From Strigamia acuminata (taxonomy: Eukaryota; Arthropoda; Chilopoda; Geophilomorpha; Linotaeniidae), in NCBI GenBank assembly GCA_949358305.1, contig OX442314.1, forward strand, positions 26,893,118 to 26,957,117: DNA of 64,000 nucleotides. Direction: 5' to 3'. The position numbers and the translations under genes were made by a program. The stretch's first letter is position 1, and every line of letters starts with the position of its first letter. This document shows positions 1 to 10,360 of the stretch, one piece after another. The notes under the pieces are model-generated. The model had not been told where the DNA came from and ran no database searches. It worked only from the letters and a program-made list of their open reading frames with translations.

Positions 1-157
1 GCAGAGATGTCTTCTCGATTGAACTTGCAATTTCTTGTTTGCAAAAATGCCGAAGGCGATGTTTATTCAACTTCATCATTCTTAAATTTTCGATACAACT
101 TATAATCTTGGTGCTTTAGTCAGTATAGATTTTTTTTTCAGTTGTTTAATTTGTTTT
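1..157 (-). CDS. partial DEG/ENaC-like channel exon, copy A (runs off the left edge)
   Basis: Read on the minus strand, this stretch is a paralogue of the exon at 62064-62604. It gives an N-terminal cytoplasmic segment ending EIASSIEKTSL, identical over those 11 residues to copy B. A 3' splice-site-like sequence (tttacaccag) sits at 158-167, matching tttctaccag in copy B. Upstream of the first in-frame ATG (an MMK start) a 4-base difference in an A-rich run puts a TAA in frame. The conserved part before the ATG may therefore be 5' UTR, or copy A may be damaged. The membrane segment would lie left of the window. The family call rests on homology to copy B, whose TM1 region is visible. Confidence 0.55.
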
Positions 158-387
158 CTGGTGTAAACATGGTAATTGAGGGCCAACACGCCGAATTGAA
201 CGTATAAGATCCTGTTAATTAAAACTTGTAATTAATTTTTTGAAAGTTACCGTAATGATGTTAACTTTTCTAAAACATTCATGTTGCAGTTTTGTTTCTT
301 AATTTAAGTTTTTAGCTTAATACGAATATTTGTGGGTTTGTTGCAACAATTCAAACGTTACTCTGTAATATCTTAAAGTTGACATCT

Positions 388-958
388 TGTGACGTTATGG
401 TCTTATCTATGGCAGCCTGGAGACTGGTTACCATGGGGTGGGACGCGTACTCACGTAAATGAAAAACAAGGGCTCCAGAATGTTGGGTTGTTGGCCTTTA
501 ATCGTTGTCTAGGGGTTGGTGTCTCTTGTCTATCCACGTGTTGGCAGTGCTGCGAAGGCACGCCACACCAGCAATCGATCCGTCTCACACAGGGAGGGAT
601 CCCCATGAATGACATAGCCAGTTGGACATAACTATTCTGTCGTACTTACCTGTATGACCCATGCAACCGCTAATGGAGGCTGTGGTAGATCCAACATCTC
701 ACCACTGAGCGTCACAGTGGGGAATAGGGAGGAGAGCAGAGTCAGCACAGGGCACGACTGCCCTTGCTGGCTTTAGGACTTCACTTCACACGTCTGTCTC
801 GATTGAGACCTAGCGCTCTTCTCTCTCCCTATCCCTACACCACTTAGCTCCCTTCTTCCTGTACTGGGTCATCCCACTCCACAAAGAGGGGTGACCTTGG
901 GGCCTTTGGGCGGTGTGTGGAGTGACCTAGGTCACCCTTGGGTGGCCAAGCGGTCACA
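388..958. repeat. probable solo LTR
   Basis: A GC-richer 571-bp block begins tgtgacg and ends ggtcaca, the same inverted termini as the LTRs of E2. The flanking tetramers are atct (384-387) and atcc (959-962), a 4-bp target duplication with one transition. No internal gag or pol lies next to it. It has no second copy in this window, so the call rests on termini, flanks and composition. Confidence 0.45.
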
Positions 959-1355
959 ATCCACTAGCCAAATACATTGAAAAAAATTGCAGCAAAGTGT
1001 GAGAAGCTTTACAATCACAGTTTCAATGTCCCAGTGCAGATTTAACTAGAGGTTTAATGTCGGAATGATACTGAATGGCTGGTCAGAGTGTGTGGCGGGA
1101 CTCATGGAATCATGGAATCATGGCAATTGGTGAAAGTGGTGAAAGATTTTTAGCTAAACTACTGTGCGTCTTCTTTATTTGTTGGTGATATGTTCTCCTT
1201 TGGTTTTTGCCTCTTGTGTTTGGGCTGGATGCTCAGAGTACCTTGTTGTTTGATTGGAGGGTATTCAACGGCGATTTGCGCATCTTGTGCACCATTGCTT
1301 TTTTCGCTCTTCTATGTATAATTATAAGGCTGTTCTAAAGATACTGAAGCTTCCT

Positions 1356-1783
1356 ACTATACTCTGATTCAACTCAAAAGGGCCCCTTTCTCCCCATTGA
1401 CCGAGCCGTTTCACTGGTGTAGTGATCCGAAGAAATAGACACAAACACCAGAAATGCATTACAATGTACAGACATTGTAATCGATAGCCTAGGTAACAGC
1501 CAAAATTTCAAACTTGTTTGCTTTCCAGACAAAGCAACCAATAAACAGAACAAATATGAGTTTTACATTTATATGTGCATAAAACTTTATTTTCTAAATG
1601 AAAATAACATTTTATAATAAAATACAATTAAAATTATATCAATTTAAATGGTCATAATAATCTGAAAAATGAATAAAAATAAAAACTACTTCTCCTAGTG
1701 GTAGTAATACGGTCTACAGTTAGGAGTAATTAGGCTTGGCCAATGGGAGAAGGGGGACCTTTTGAGTTAAACCAGAGTATAGT
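1356..1783. repeat. inverted repeat, arms 1356-1407 and 1732-1783
   Basis: The left arm (actatactctgattcaactc...) is matched with a few mismatches by the reverse complement of the right arm. About 320 bp of AT-rich sequence without a recognisable gene lies between them. The arms are probably two opposed fragments of one repeat family, since the right arm runs on into the poly-A-ended repeat that follows. Nothing else recognisable is seen in 959-1355. Confidence 0.5.
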
Positions 1784-2209
1784 AAATCTTTGTTTTGTGT
1801 TTGACTTAATTCATGGACTTGTTTTCCCACGTCTTCTGGATTTGCTGAATTTTTATGTTTTGGTCTACTATTACACATGTGCTCATCTGACTTTAATCCT
1901 TTCACATGTTGATTTCACTAACCATTTGTGTGTCAATGTAAATAATTTGCCGGATACCCTTGATATTTTTAATGTCATTTAATGATTTTATGTGTGCTTT
2001 GGGTGCTTTATTTGACTAGTTTGTTGTTGTTATTTTTCTTTTATCTTTTTGTTTTTATTCTGTTTTTGTTCTTTTTTTTTGCAAGCCAGTGGCTGTTTTT
2101 TTTTTATTTTGTCCTGTCTCTCCCCTTGTACTTGTAGGCGTTTGCTGTTGGGAGGGACAGGACTACTTTTTGAAAACTCAATAAACTTTATTTAAAAAAA
2201 AAAAAAAAA
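1732..2209 (+). mobile_element. putative 3' end of a non-LTR retrotransposon or retroposed transcript
   Basis: The segment ends with an AATAAA signal at 2180-2185 and, 8 bases later, an uninterrupted run of 16 A (2194-2209). It holds T-rich tracts and no long ORF. This is what a 5'-truncated LINE insertion or processed transcript looks like. The family cannot be named, and no clear target duplication was found. The AT-rich sequence from 2210 to 2504 shows nothing recognisable. Confidence 0.4.
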
Positions 2210-2508
2210 CTTGATTTATTAAAAAGTGTATTTGCAAAATCAATTTCTACTTCAAAAGCAGAATTGATTATTTTTTTAAGCTTTGTTATTATTTCTTGGT
2301 TAAACTTCTTTAAAAACTATTTGTTAGATTAAGCTTATATAATTTTTCCAATTGGAATTGATTTTCTTTTATGCAAGAGCCTATTACATGCTAACAAGCA
2401 CACATTCCATTTTCTTTGCTTTATTAAAGTTTTGCTTCCAAAAATAATTTTCCCTCCTGAATTAAAGCCATTGCTGCTCATACCGTACTCTAATATCGTC
2501 AAACACGT

Positions 2509-3551
2509 TGTCACGGTCCTGACTTTAGACAGTGTTAGTTTTCAAAATTTTGAGCGCATTTTGCGCCTTTCCTTTGAATTTTCCCCAATTTTATTGAAAA
2601 ATTGTTCTAGTTTCTTTAAATTATTTTATTTTTCCCAAATCTAAATTTATTATTTTATTTTATATTATTTTCCTTATTTTTGATATTTATCTTTAATTTG
2701 GCCTGGTTTTAATCACCCCATCCAGACAATTCATGAGAATTCTGCAATAAGTTGATATAATCGCGCTCTAAATTTGCATATTTCACCCCTGGTCGCCTGT
2801 TTTCTGCCCGGTCCCCATTGGGAATTGACTTGGCCTTTAACATGTGATCAGAGGTGACTTGTTCTGTCAAGACATTTTTGACAGAGAGAATAATTTTCGC
2901 CTTCGACTAGTCAACATCTTCTGTCTCAAACTGGAAGGTTTCCAAGTGCGATTATGTTGCGTCTCAACGCATACGGTCATTATGCAGCCCGAATTCTCAT
3001 GTTAGTCTAACTAACCACAACATTTATTATTTGCCCATTATTTGCGTACGAATTGCTGGAAAAACGGCGTATTCGACGGTCTCAATTCGTCAATACATTT
3101 TATGCCACGACTGTGACTTCCTCCTCAGCCTAGACATTTTGAACTTATACTCGTCTCAATTGCGTATTCATTTCATTATCGACGGTTCGACGACGTTGTC
3201 TGCGGTTTGGTACCTGTTTGCGCGTTCACCCAACGTTTGCGCGTGTTCAGGAGAAGAAATATACTCTTCGTAAGTACGCCTAGCATATGACGACATTTTC
3301 CCTAGTGAAGAGCGATATTTTGGTCTTAAAATTCGAAGTATCAACGTTCGCCATTTTGTACGGCGCCCGAATTGAATCCTGCACCCATAAAATACAGATT
3401 TCACGAATAGACGCTGTCTTAACCTAGCTACCACCCCCGGCAAAGTTTTAAGAGTTGCAGCGCCTGCGAACCTAAATTTTCTGGTTATTACAATCCCTGG
3501 AAATTCTTAAATTTCTGAAACCATTGTTAAAAAGTCGACTACGACGTGACA
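2509..3551 (+). repeat. E1 5' LTR
   Basis: The LTR begins tgtcacg and ends cgtgaca and is 1043 bp long. A splice-donor consensus GTAAGT lies at 3270-3275. Compared with the 3' copy it differs at three positions: near 2618 (A against T), near 3050 (C against T) and near 3516 (T against C). ORFs inside it on either strand are repeated in the other LTR and are not treated as genes. Confidence 0.93.
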
Positions 3552-3555
3552 ATCT

Positions 3556-3573
3556 TGGCGAGCTAGACAGGAT
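3556..3573 (+). other. E1 primer-binding-site candidate
   Basis: TGGCGAGCTAGACAGGAT begins four bases after the LTR. TGG pairs with the CCA end of a tRNA, and the later aggattc resembles the complement of a T-arm. The start and T-arm parts recall serine tRNAs, but the middle does not match any tRNA I can name, so the primer is unassigned. Confidence 0.4.
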
Positions 3574-3701
3574 TCAACTCGAAACGTGTTCTAAGAGAAC
3601 ACAAACCACCATTTTCTTCAGTGAAGACTACGCAAGTATAGGTCGTTATATTTATTTAATTAATTACTTATTTTTGCCGGCACACATATTATTATTTCAA
3701 C

Positions 3702-5618
3702 ATGGCTTCACGCGACGCTTTGTCGCAATCCAGTGTTTCGGACGTAGAAGCCGAACAAGCGCATACTTTGCCACTTCCAGACTCACCAACACATGAGCCG
3801 GCCCAGCAGCAGGATTTACTAGTACAACCAATCTCTACAGACGTACCATTTTCCAATCCTTGGAGGACATACGCTCAAATGGAAGCGGATCAACTCCAAC
3901 ATGAACGGGAAGCGGCTACGGCACGGGATCAATGGGAGGAAAATAGACGCCATTTGCAGGACTCACTCATGGAAAGAAGACAAATTGTGGACGGGATGCG
4001 AGCGGTTCGAGAAGACATTCAACGAGGACCGCCGCCTCCTTACCAACCTGCGTTTATGCAACCGGAACCACAACAACATCGAAGGAATCCACCTGCATTG
4101 ACGATGGAAGCATTGATGAGAGTATTACGAGAGGATAGAAGGGAGTTACAACACGAACTTCGCCAGGAGTTGCTCGAATCGATGAGGCAAATTAGGCGCG
4201 AGCTGAACGACAGAGTGGAGGAGTTTATCCATTCGCACAACGAGCGAACTCAGCCTGAACCGCCAGCACCTGAAGCGGGTTTGGGGGCCACACGTCGTGG
4301 TCGAGAGGGCGCTCGGGGAGCCGACTTTTCTTTTGGAGATACTGGACGTGCGTCAGGACCACGACGCACTGGCTCTTATTCTCCGAGACGACGCCAACAA
4401 CATTCACAACAGGGAGACACGACTTTCAATGTTCCACGGGACCCACCACCAGATCCTAACCCGGATTCCGCTCAGGGAGGTAGTCAAGGCATACCACTCA
4501 GCGCCTCAAGACAGCTGCCTCACACGAGATCTCAACTCTCGTTGGAGTCGGAAGATCAGCGTCAAGCCGCTCAGGTTGGAAGGTATAAACTTAAAGTTGA
4601 AAAAATTCCATACTTCGACCCGGATGAAGCTACTTTCGACACAGTGGACTTGTTCCTAGGTAAGCTATATGCGCACATGTTTACCATGGGAGCACCGGAA
4701 GGAATATATTTGAAAGTATACGTGGTTCTCGCGCTTCGAAATAGAGCGCAACGTTGGTGGATGGCTCTAACTCCAAAACCAAACAATTGGGAGGACTTTG
4801 AATTAGTTTTCAGGCAGGTATTTTCCATTAATTCAGCTTTAGCTAATGTTAAGTTGTCTCAGCGCAAACAAAAGCCAGGGGAATCAACTATGTCGTTCCT
4901 CAGCGAGATGATTCATTATTTAAATATTGCTGGATACAAGGACAAGGGCTTGCAGTGGGAACGAGTTCAGGGCATGATGCAAACTCAAGTCGTACAATTA
5001 ATGCGCTCTTGGTGCATCAGGACGATCGACGACGCAGTCAAAATGGGCAACGATGTCGATAATCGCCTTCAGTTGGATTCGTTGCGGACTTTTGAGTACA
5101 AGCAGTGCGGAGTTTCGGACCAGGAGATGCCTTTACCCGCAGGAGTGGGTCCTGCCACACGTACCAGAACAGAGGAGGAGAAGTTAAATCAACAATCTAC
5201 TTCGTCCAGGTCTGGTCGTTTTTCAAGATTCAACAAAGTATTTACAGCATTGCTCGAGGACATGTCGGCGTGCGCGCTTGATCCAGAGGATCCCAACAGC
5301 GAGGAATCAAATAGGGACCCGCCAAAGGAGTCTGCATCAGCGGCAGCACAAAAATCTGATGTCCACGCCATGACTGCGACTACTGCGCCAACACCTAGAA
5401 CGGATACACAGCACATATGTCCCAAGGACGTTGTCATTTTTCCAGCCGCTAAAGAAGCGCCTTCAGAGCCAAAGCTCCCGAAGAATGCTATGTGGAGAAA
5501 AACACCAACGGACAAATGGTTCATGTCTGACAGGCAATCCTGGAGGCCTGTGTGCCCCGTTTGTGGCAAGGAGTGGAGTCGTCAGTCGGGAAACGCAAGC
5601 GGCCTGCTCAAAGCATGA
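3702..5618 (+). CDS. gag: E1 Gag
   Basis: The protein is 638 aa and starts at the first ATG after the leader. An acidic, glutamine-rich N-terminal region and a helical charged stretch (about residues 50-180) are followed by an Arg/Gly/Pro-rich linker. A capsid-like domain (about residues 300-450) follows, with the W-W plus RQVF-type pattern of retrotransposon Gag proteins. There is no complete CCHC knuckle; only a CPVCGKEW half-motif lies near the C-terminus. The protein should form the particle and package RNA. Its last 25 bases overlap the pol frame downstream of the frameshift heptamer, and the ORF is intact. Confidence 0.85.
   Translation: MASRDALSQSSVSDVEAEQAHTLPLPDSPTHEPAQQQDLLVQPISTDVPFSNPWRTYAQMEADQLQHEREAATARDQWEENRRHLQDSLMERRQIVDGMRAVREDIQRGPPPPYQPAFMQPEPQQHRRNPPALTMEALMRVLREDRRELQHELRQELLESMRQIRRELNDRVEEFIHSHNERTQPEPPAPEAGLGATRRGREGARGADFSFGDTGRASGPRRTGSYSPRRRQQHSQQGDTTFNVPRDPPPDPNPDSAQGGSQGIPLSASRQLPHTRSQLSLESEDQRQAAQVGRYKLKVEKIPYFDPDEATFDTVDLFLGKLYAHMFTMGAPEGIYLKVYVVLALRNRAQRWWMALTPKPNNWEDFELVFRQVFSINSALANVKLSQRKQKPGESTMSFLSEMIHYLNIAGYKDKGLQWERVQGMMQTQVVQLMRSWCIRTIDDAVKMGNDVDNRLQLDSLRTFEYKQCGVSDQEMPLPAGVGPATRTRTEEEKLNQQSTSSRSGRFSRFNKVFTALLEDMSACALDPEDPNSEESNRDPPKESASAAAQKSDVHAMTATTAPTPRTDTQHICPKDVVIFPAAKEAPSEPKLPKNAMWRKTPTDKWFMSDRQSWRPVCPVCGKEWSRQSGNASGLLKA
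5588..5594 (+). promoter_or_regulatory. E1 -1 frameshift heptamer GGGAAAC
   Basis: In the gag frame the bases read tcG GGA AAC, an exact X XXY YYZ slippery site. It lies 22 bases before the gag stop. The pol frame is -1 relative to gag and is open from 5531, so slippage here fuses Gag to Pol. A downstream RNA structure was not tested. Confidence 0.75.
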
Positions 5619-8600
5619 GTCCAGAGAGCGGGTCGGATATAAACATCAAGGACTCTACTGAGAAGAAGACTGAAGAATCACCAGACATCGATGGAAGTAC
5701 AAAACCGTCTACTCCGACATCAGAGGCGCCATCTGCTGTTCGAGAAGACAACAACAAATCATTAACCCCGTCTACGGACATTAAATTAACTACATCAATC
5801 AAAACAGATTCAAGTAAATCAAAATCAAAAACACCCGGTGTCGTAACACCACAACCAACAAAATCAGCGCAACTTTCGTCTGTGAAAGCCAAGGAAACCT
5901 TCAAAAAATTAACTTCGTTGACAACGCAGAGTGAGACGTTGCAAACAAACTTCGTTCTTTTGTCGCCCGAGGAATTGCAAAAATCCGAAGAGCCGAGAAT
6001 CGAAATTACGAAGACTGATCGCTTCAACAGAGAAGCACCATATATCAAAATAACATGGGCTAACGTGAGTTTTGTCGCACTTTTGGATTCAGGCGCTCAG
6101 ACATGTGTAATGTCAGAGTCATTATTTAACAAACTTAAAGCCAATATGGGTTTGGAATTGCTCGAACTTCACGAAACAGTGCGTACAGCGGCCGATGACA
6201 AAATTCCAGTTAAGGGATCTGTTAAACTGTCGGTGCGCGCACCTTTGGCCGTTATTTCTTTCATTTGCTTAATTATACCCAAAACATCAGAGGACCTTCT
6301 GCTGGGAAGAGATTTCTGCAGAGCGGTTGGTCTGTGCACGGACTTTGAATTGTGCCAGTGGTATTTGAAGGGATCACAAGAGCGAAGACAATTCATGACT
6401 TTAGAACAAGCTAACAAGTCAGAATCTGTTCTTTTGTTTCCCATCAGGAAACCCGATGATACAAAGGACAGCACTAAGGATGTGCCCAAGGTATTGATTA
6501 ACAACATTAATTGTATTCTTCTAGAACATCGACCTTTGTCGCAAGAGATTTTCGAATATCCAAATGACGATGCTCAGCACCAAATCAAGAGGATTCGGAA
6601 TCGTACACGAGATCAATGGTCATTGATATGGTCACCAAAGAGGAAAGATTCCATTAAAAAAGCAAGAAAATTCAATTCATCATTGTTTTCGACGCTTAGT
6701 CAACGCAGACGTGCAAGACGACAGCGGAGACGCCTTTATGAATTGTCACCAACAATAAAACAACTTAACACGCAGGGAAGACAGCTTTTGCGTCGTGTGG
6801 ATGAAAATGCGCTCATGGCCAGAGTACACGATCATTCGACGATTTCGGAGCCGCCTCTGGATGTTAATGTACTACAATATCAACCAAGCAGTGATCCAAC
6901 ACAACTGGATTGGATTTACGACCAGCTGTGGTCATCATTGACGGTACCCCAAATTCGTTTATTAATTCAGACTCTTCGACCAATTTCGAAAGTGTTTCGC
7001 GAGGAGGTTGGATTATGTAACAACACTCAGTTTGAAGTAAATTTAAAACCGGACTTTAGACCAATTCATGTGCCTGTAAGACCCGTTAACCCAGCAAAAA
7101 AGATGGTAATTGACGCTTATTTGGACCAAAAACTAAAACAAGGCATTATTCGTCGATCAAAAAGTGATTGTGCGGTGGCGCCTGTTGTTGTTCCAAAGAA
7201 GACTGGAGATTGGCGTACAGCTATGGATTTTAGACCGATGAATGCTCAAACTTTGCCCGATGTCTACCCACTGCCCGACATCGATAATATATTTTCTTAT
7301 TTAGGAGGATCAAATTGGTTTTCGATCATAGATGGACGAGAGGCTTTCCACCAGATTGGAGTGCGTCCAGGTGACGAGAGATTTCTCGCATTTATCACGC
7401 ATAGAGGACTTTTCGAATATGTGAGAATGCCATTTGGACCCATTAATGGCCCAGCAACTCTGCAGAGAGCCATGAACAAAACTTTGTCGAAATATCTTTA
7501 CAAGTTCGTGTTCGTTTATCTCGATGACGTCATAATTTTCAGCAAGACTTTCGAAGAGCATGTGCAACATCTCAAAATAATTCTTCAAGCCTTGGATGAA
7601 GCGGGATTCACGATGAACGCCAACAAGACGGAATTGTGCAGAACATCGCTTGAAGTTTTAGGACATATTGTGGAGGCTGGACACATTAAACCAAATCCAA
7701 ATAAGGTGACGGCAATTCAATATTTTCCGGCGCCTACCAACATCAAAGAATTACAAAGATTTAAAGGAATGATTGGTTATTATCAGTCATTTTTCCCAAA
7801 TTATTCAAAAACATGCGAGGTGTTTCGCCCTTTACTCAAAAAAGATTCTGAGTGGAATTGGACGATTCAACACCAAGAAGCATTTAATTCACTCAAGAGA
7901 GGATTGGCAGAGCCAACTCTACATCGAAGATTCCCAGATTGGACCAAGCCATACATACTACAAACAGACGCCAGCTATTCAGGTTTAGGCGCTGCCCTCA
8001 TGCAACTAAATGATCAAGGTGAACGAACACCAATCGCCTTTGCATCACGTGCATTGAATTCTGCTGAAAAGAATTACAGCGTTACCGAAATTGAGTGCTT
8101 GGCGGCGGTTTGGGCGGTCAAAAGATTTCGTGTATATCTTGAGATGATGAATTTTTATTTAGAAAGCGATCATTTGTCGTTAAAGTGGCTTTTCCAGCAG
8201 CGAGAACCAAAAGGACGCCTGGCACGATGGGTTCTGTCCCTCAGTGAGTACAAATTTACATTTCTTTACTGTCCAGGAGCACAGAATCGTGTTGCGGATG
8301 CCCTTAGCCGTGCGCCTGTGGAACCATCGGAACCATTGGATGCGGACGACTCGCCTCTCGTTGATGAAACATGCTACATCGCCTATTTTGACGACCCAAA
8401 TGATTGGCCAAAATTACCAATAATCAACATTATTGGAGTTGGATTGGCTGCGGCACAACAACGAAATAACGCAGCTGTGATGACAAGAGCGCAAGGACGA
8501 CAACAGCGGATTAAACCAAAATTGGGTAGGCCAAAAGGTTCTAAAAACAAGAAGAGACCGCCACCAAATTATCAGGTATTGACTCGAGCCAGAGCACGTC

Positions 8601-10360
8601 AACAAACACAAGTTTCGACGCCTCCTGGAGCTGTTGCACAATTACCACCTTTAATGTCGCCTCTGCCATCACCAAATGTGCCAACTGCATCGTTTCCAAC
8701 TCCTGATGTGTTGAGTCCACCGGCAGGACCATCTGGAGCTGTGCGACCGAATTTTGACGGATATGGAGATCCAGATTCGGATTCGTCGGACGATTCGACA
8801 ACTTATCAACCAGCATGGATGGGGCGTGCAGGATTTATGCCACAGCAGGTGCGTCAAGATCGATCACAATTTCAAAGAAATGCGACAAGACGCCCTGTTG
8901 CTGATGAACAACAAGACGAAGAAGAGGATGAGGCCGAGCGACTCCATGAGGCGCCGCGAGACCACCAACCATTTCGTCTGATACCAACAATTAACGAAAT
9001 AATTCGTCGACAACACGAAGACACGTGGAGCGCCGAATTAATCGAATATCTTGATCAAGGACATTTGCCCAACGACCAAGTGCAAGCAGCGCGTATCAGG
9101 TATCGTGCCGTAGATTTTGCTATTTACAAGGGAATGTTATGTCGTTATCCACCGATTGACATAAATAAAATTCGCCGCAGAAGACAAATCTATTTGCCCC
9201 TAATGTTACGCGAACAATATTTCAAAGCTCTGCATTACCCGCCGAGCTGCGGACATTTAGGAGTTGAAAAGACACTTCATCGACTCCGGGCCCGAGTTTA
9301 TTGGCCTAAAATGAAGGAAGACGTTTTGCTTTGGATCCAAAAATGTGAACCATGTCAACGAGCCAAGCCGTTGAATCGCCTCCCATATGGACCAATGATC
9401 ATGGCCAAACCACGACATTTGTTTCACACAATTTATATCGATTATTATGGTAAAAAACCCCGATCGATTGGAGGACATTGTTACGCATTAGTAATTGTGG
9501 ATGCCGCCAGTCGATGGTTGGATGTGAGATTGACTGAGACATCTGACTGGAAAACAACAATTAAACAATTGCAAGGATTTATTCAGCGATGGGCATTTCC
9601 AAAAGTTATCATCAGTGATAATGCGCCAGCTTTCCGATCAATGGAATTCCAGGCTGCATGTCAGAGTTTTGGCGCCATCAATCGCTACACGGCTGTTTAT
9701 CATCCACAGGGGAACTTAGCCGAAAGATTAAACCAAGCATTAAAAAACTGCATTTTAGCATATATTGAAGAGCATGTGCGCTGGGACGTTCACATTGGAT
9801 ATTTGGTGCTAGCAATCAACTCAGCATATCAAGCTTCGCTTCAATATTCTCCTTATCAAATGGTGACGGGACAAGAGGCGCGTTATCCAGGTGATTTCGA
9901 TTCGGACACCGACGATGGACAGCCGCTGCCGCCAGCACGAGCGCGAGAGACGCATGAATTGATGAGAGAATTGCGAAATAATGCCACTGCAAATTTACAA
10001 AAAGCTCAAATTAGACATAAACGTTGGTTCGATCGAAAAAGAAGACCACACGATTTCAAACCAGGCGATTTTGTGTCTATTAAAAATCGACAATTGTCAT
10101 CAGCGGACCGACAGTTTGCTGCAGGACTTCGACAGAGGACGGAAGGCGTTTACGTAATCCATAAATTAACTGGACCCAATACTGTCATTCTTATGGACAA
10201 GGATGGTCGTCGAATGCTGCCGTATAACGTCGTGGAATTGCGCCATTGGTTCAATAATGATGATGATCTAGACCAAACAGACGCAACAATGATCGAAAAA
10301 CATGTTGCTGCGTTTACATCGGAAATTGAAACCATCATCGCTTCATTTTCGATAAAATAA
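5594..10360 (+). CDS. pol: E1 Pol polyprotein (protease, RT, RNase H, AT-hook linker, integrase)
   Basis: Pol is expressed by -1 frameshift from gag and stays open for about 1590 aa. The order is: aspartic protease with LLDSGA near 6085; reverse transcriptase with FVYLDDV near 7510-7527; RNase H with LQTDAS near 7963; a proline- and charge-rich linker holding GRPKGSKNKK near 8524; integrase with an HHCC finger (HLG near 9250, CEPC near 9345) and a DDE core (IDYYG near 9437, ISDNAP near 9611, LAERLN near 9718). It copies the RNA genome and inserts the cDNA. The linker between RNase H and integrase (about 8430-8990) is long for Ty3/gypsy Pol and carries the AT-hook-like motif. No stop or frameshift was seen. 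Confidence 0.92.
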   Translation, partial: RKRPAQSMSPESGSDINIKDSTEKKTEESPDIDGSTKPSTPTSEAPSAVREDNNKSLTPSTDIKLTTSIKTDSSKSKSKTPGVVTPQPTKSAQLSSVKAKETFKKLTSLTTQSETLQTNFVLLSPEELQKSEEPRIEITKTDRFNREAPYIKITWANVSFVALLDSGAQTCVMSESLFNKLKANMGLELLELHETVRTAADDKIPVKGSVKLSVRAPLAVISFICLIIPKTSEDLLLGRDFCRAVGLCTDFELCQWYLKGSQERRQFMTLEQANKSESVLLFPIRKPDDTKDSTKDVPKVLINNINCILLEHRPLSQEIFEYPNDDAQHQIKRIRNRTRDQWSLIWSPKRKDSIKKARKFNSSLFSTLSQRRRARRQRRRLYELSPTIKQLNTQGRQLLRRVDENALMARVHDHSTISEPPLDVNVLQYQPSSDPTQLDWIYDQLWSSLTVPQIRLLIQTLRPISKVFREEVGLCNNTQFEVNLKPDFRPIHVPVRPVNPAKKMVIDAYLDQKLKQGIIRRSKSDCAVAPVVVPKKTGDWRTAMDFRPMNAQTLPDVYPLPDIDNIFSYLGGSNWFSIIDGREAFHQIGVRPGDERFLAFITHRGLFEYVRMPFGPINGPATLQRAMNKTLSKYLYKFVFVYLDDVIIFSKTFEEHVQHLKIILQALDEAGFTMNANKTELCRTSLEVLGHIVEAGHIKPNPNKVTAIQYFPAPTNIKELQRFKGMIGYYQSFFPNYSKTCEVFRPLLKKDSEWNWTIQHQEAFNSLKRGLAEPTLHRRFPDWTKPYILQTDASYSGLGAALMQLNDQGERTPIAFASRALNSAEKNYSVTEIECLAAVWAVKRFRVYLEMMNFYLESDHLSLKWLFQQREPKGRLARWVLSLSEYKFTFLYCPGAQNRVADALSRAPVEPSEPLDADDSPLVDETCYIAYFDDPNDWPKLPIINIIGVGLAAAQQRNNAAVMTRAQGRQQRIKPKLGRPKGSKNKKRPPPNYQVLTRARARQQTQVSTPPGAVAQLPPLMSPLPSPNVPTASFPTPDVLSPPAGPSGAVRPNFDGYGDPDSDSSDDSTTYQPAWMGRAGFMPQQVRQDRSQFQRNATRRPVADEQQDEEEDEAERLHEAPRDHQPFRLIPTINEIIRRQHEDTWSAELIEYLDQGHLPNDQVQAARIRYRAVDFAIYKGMLCRYPPIDINKIRRRRQIYLPLMLREQYFKALHYPPSCGHLGVEKTLHRLRARVYWPKMKEDVLLWIQKCEPCQRAKPLNRLPYGPMIMAKPRHLFHTIYIDYYGKKPRSIGGHCYALVIVDAASRWLDVRLTETSDWKTTIKQLQGFIQRWAFPKVIISDNAPAFRSMEFQAACQSFGAINRYTAVYHPQGNLAERLNQALKNCILAYIEEHVRWDVHIGYLVLAINSAYQASLQYSPYQMVTGQEARYPGDFDSDTDDGQPLPPARARETHELMRELRNNATANLQKAQIRHKRWFDRKRRPHDFKPGDFVSIKNRQLSSADRQFAAGLRQRTEGVYVIHKLTGPNTVILMDKDGRRMLPYNVVELRHWFNNDDDLDQTDATMIEKHVAAFTSEIETIIASFSIK

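Noticed and set aside
640-652. gtacttacctg resembling the 5' end of U1 snRNA
   Set aside because: The following bases do not continue the U1 sequence or its stems; it is a chance match inside the presumed solo LTR.
3031-3443. Frames of 80-91 codons in the E1 LTR, repeated at 15251-15526
   Set aside because: LTR sequence; no protein signature.
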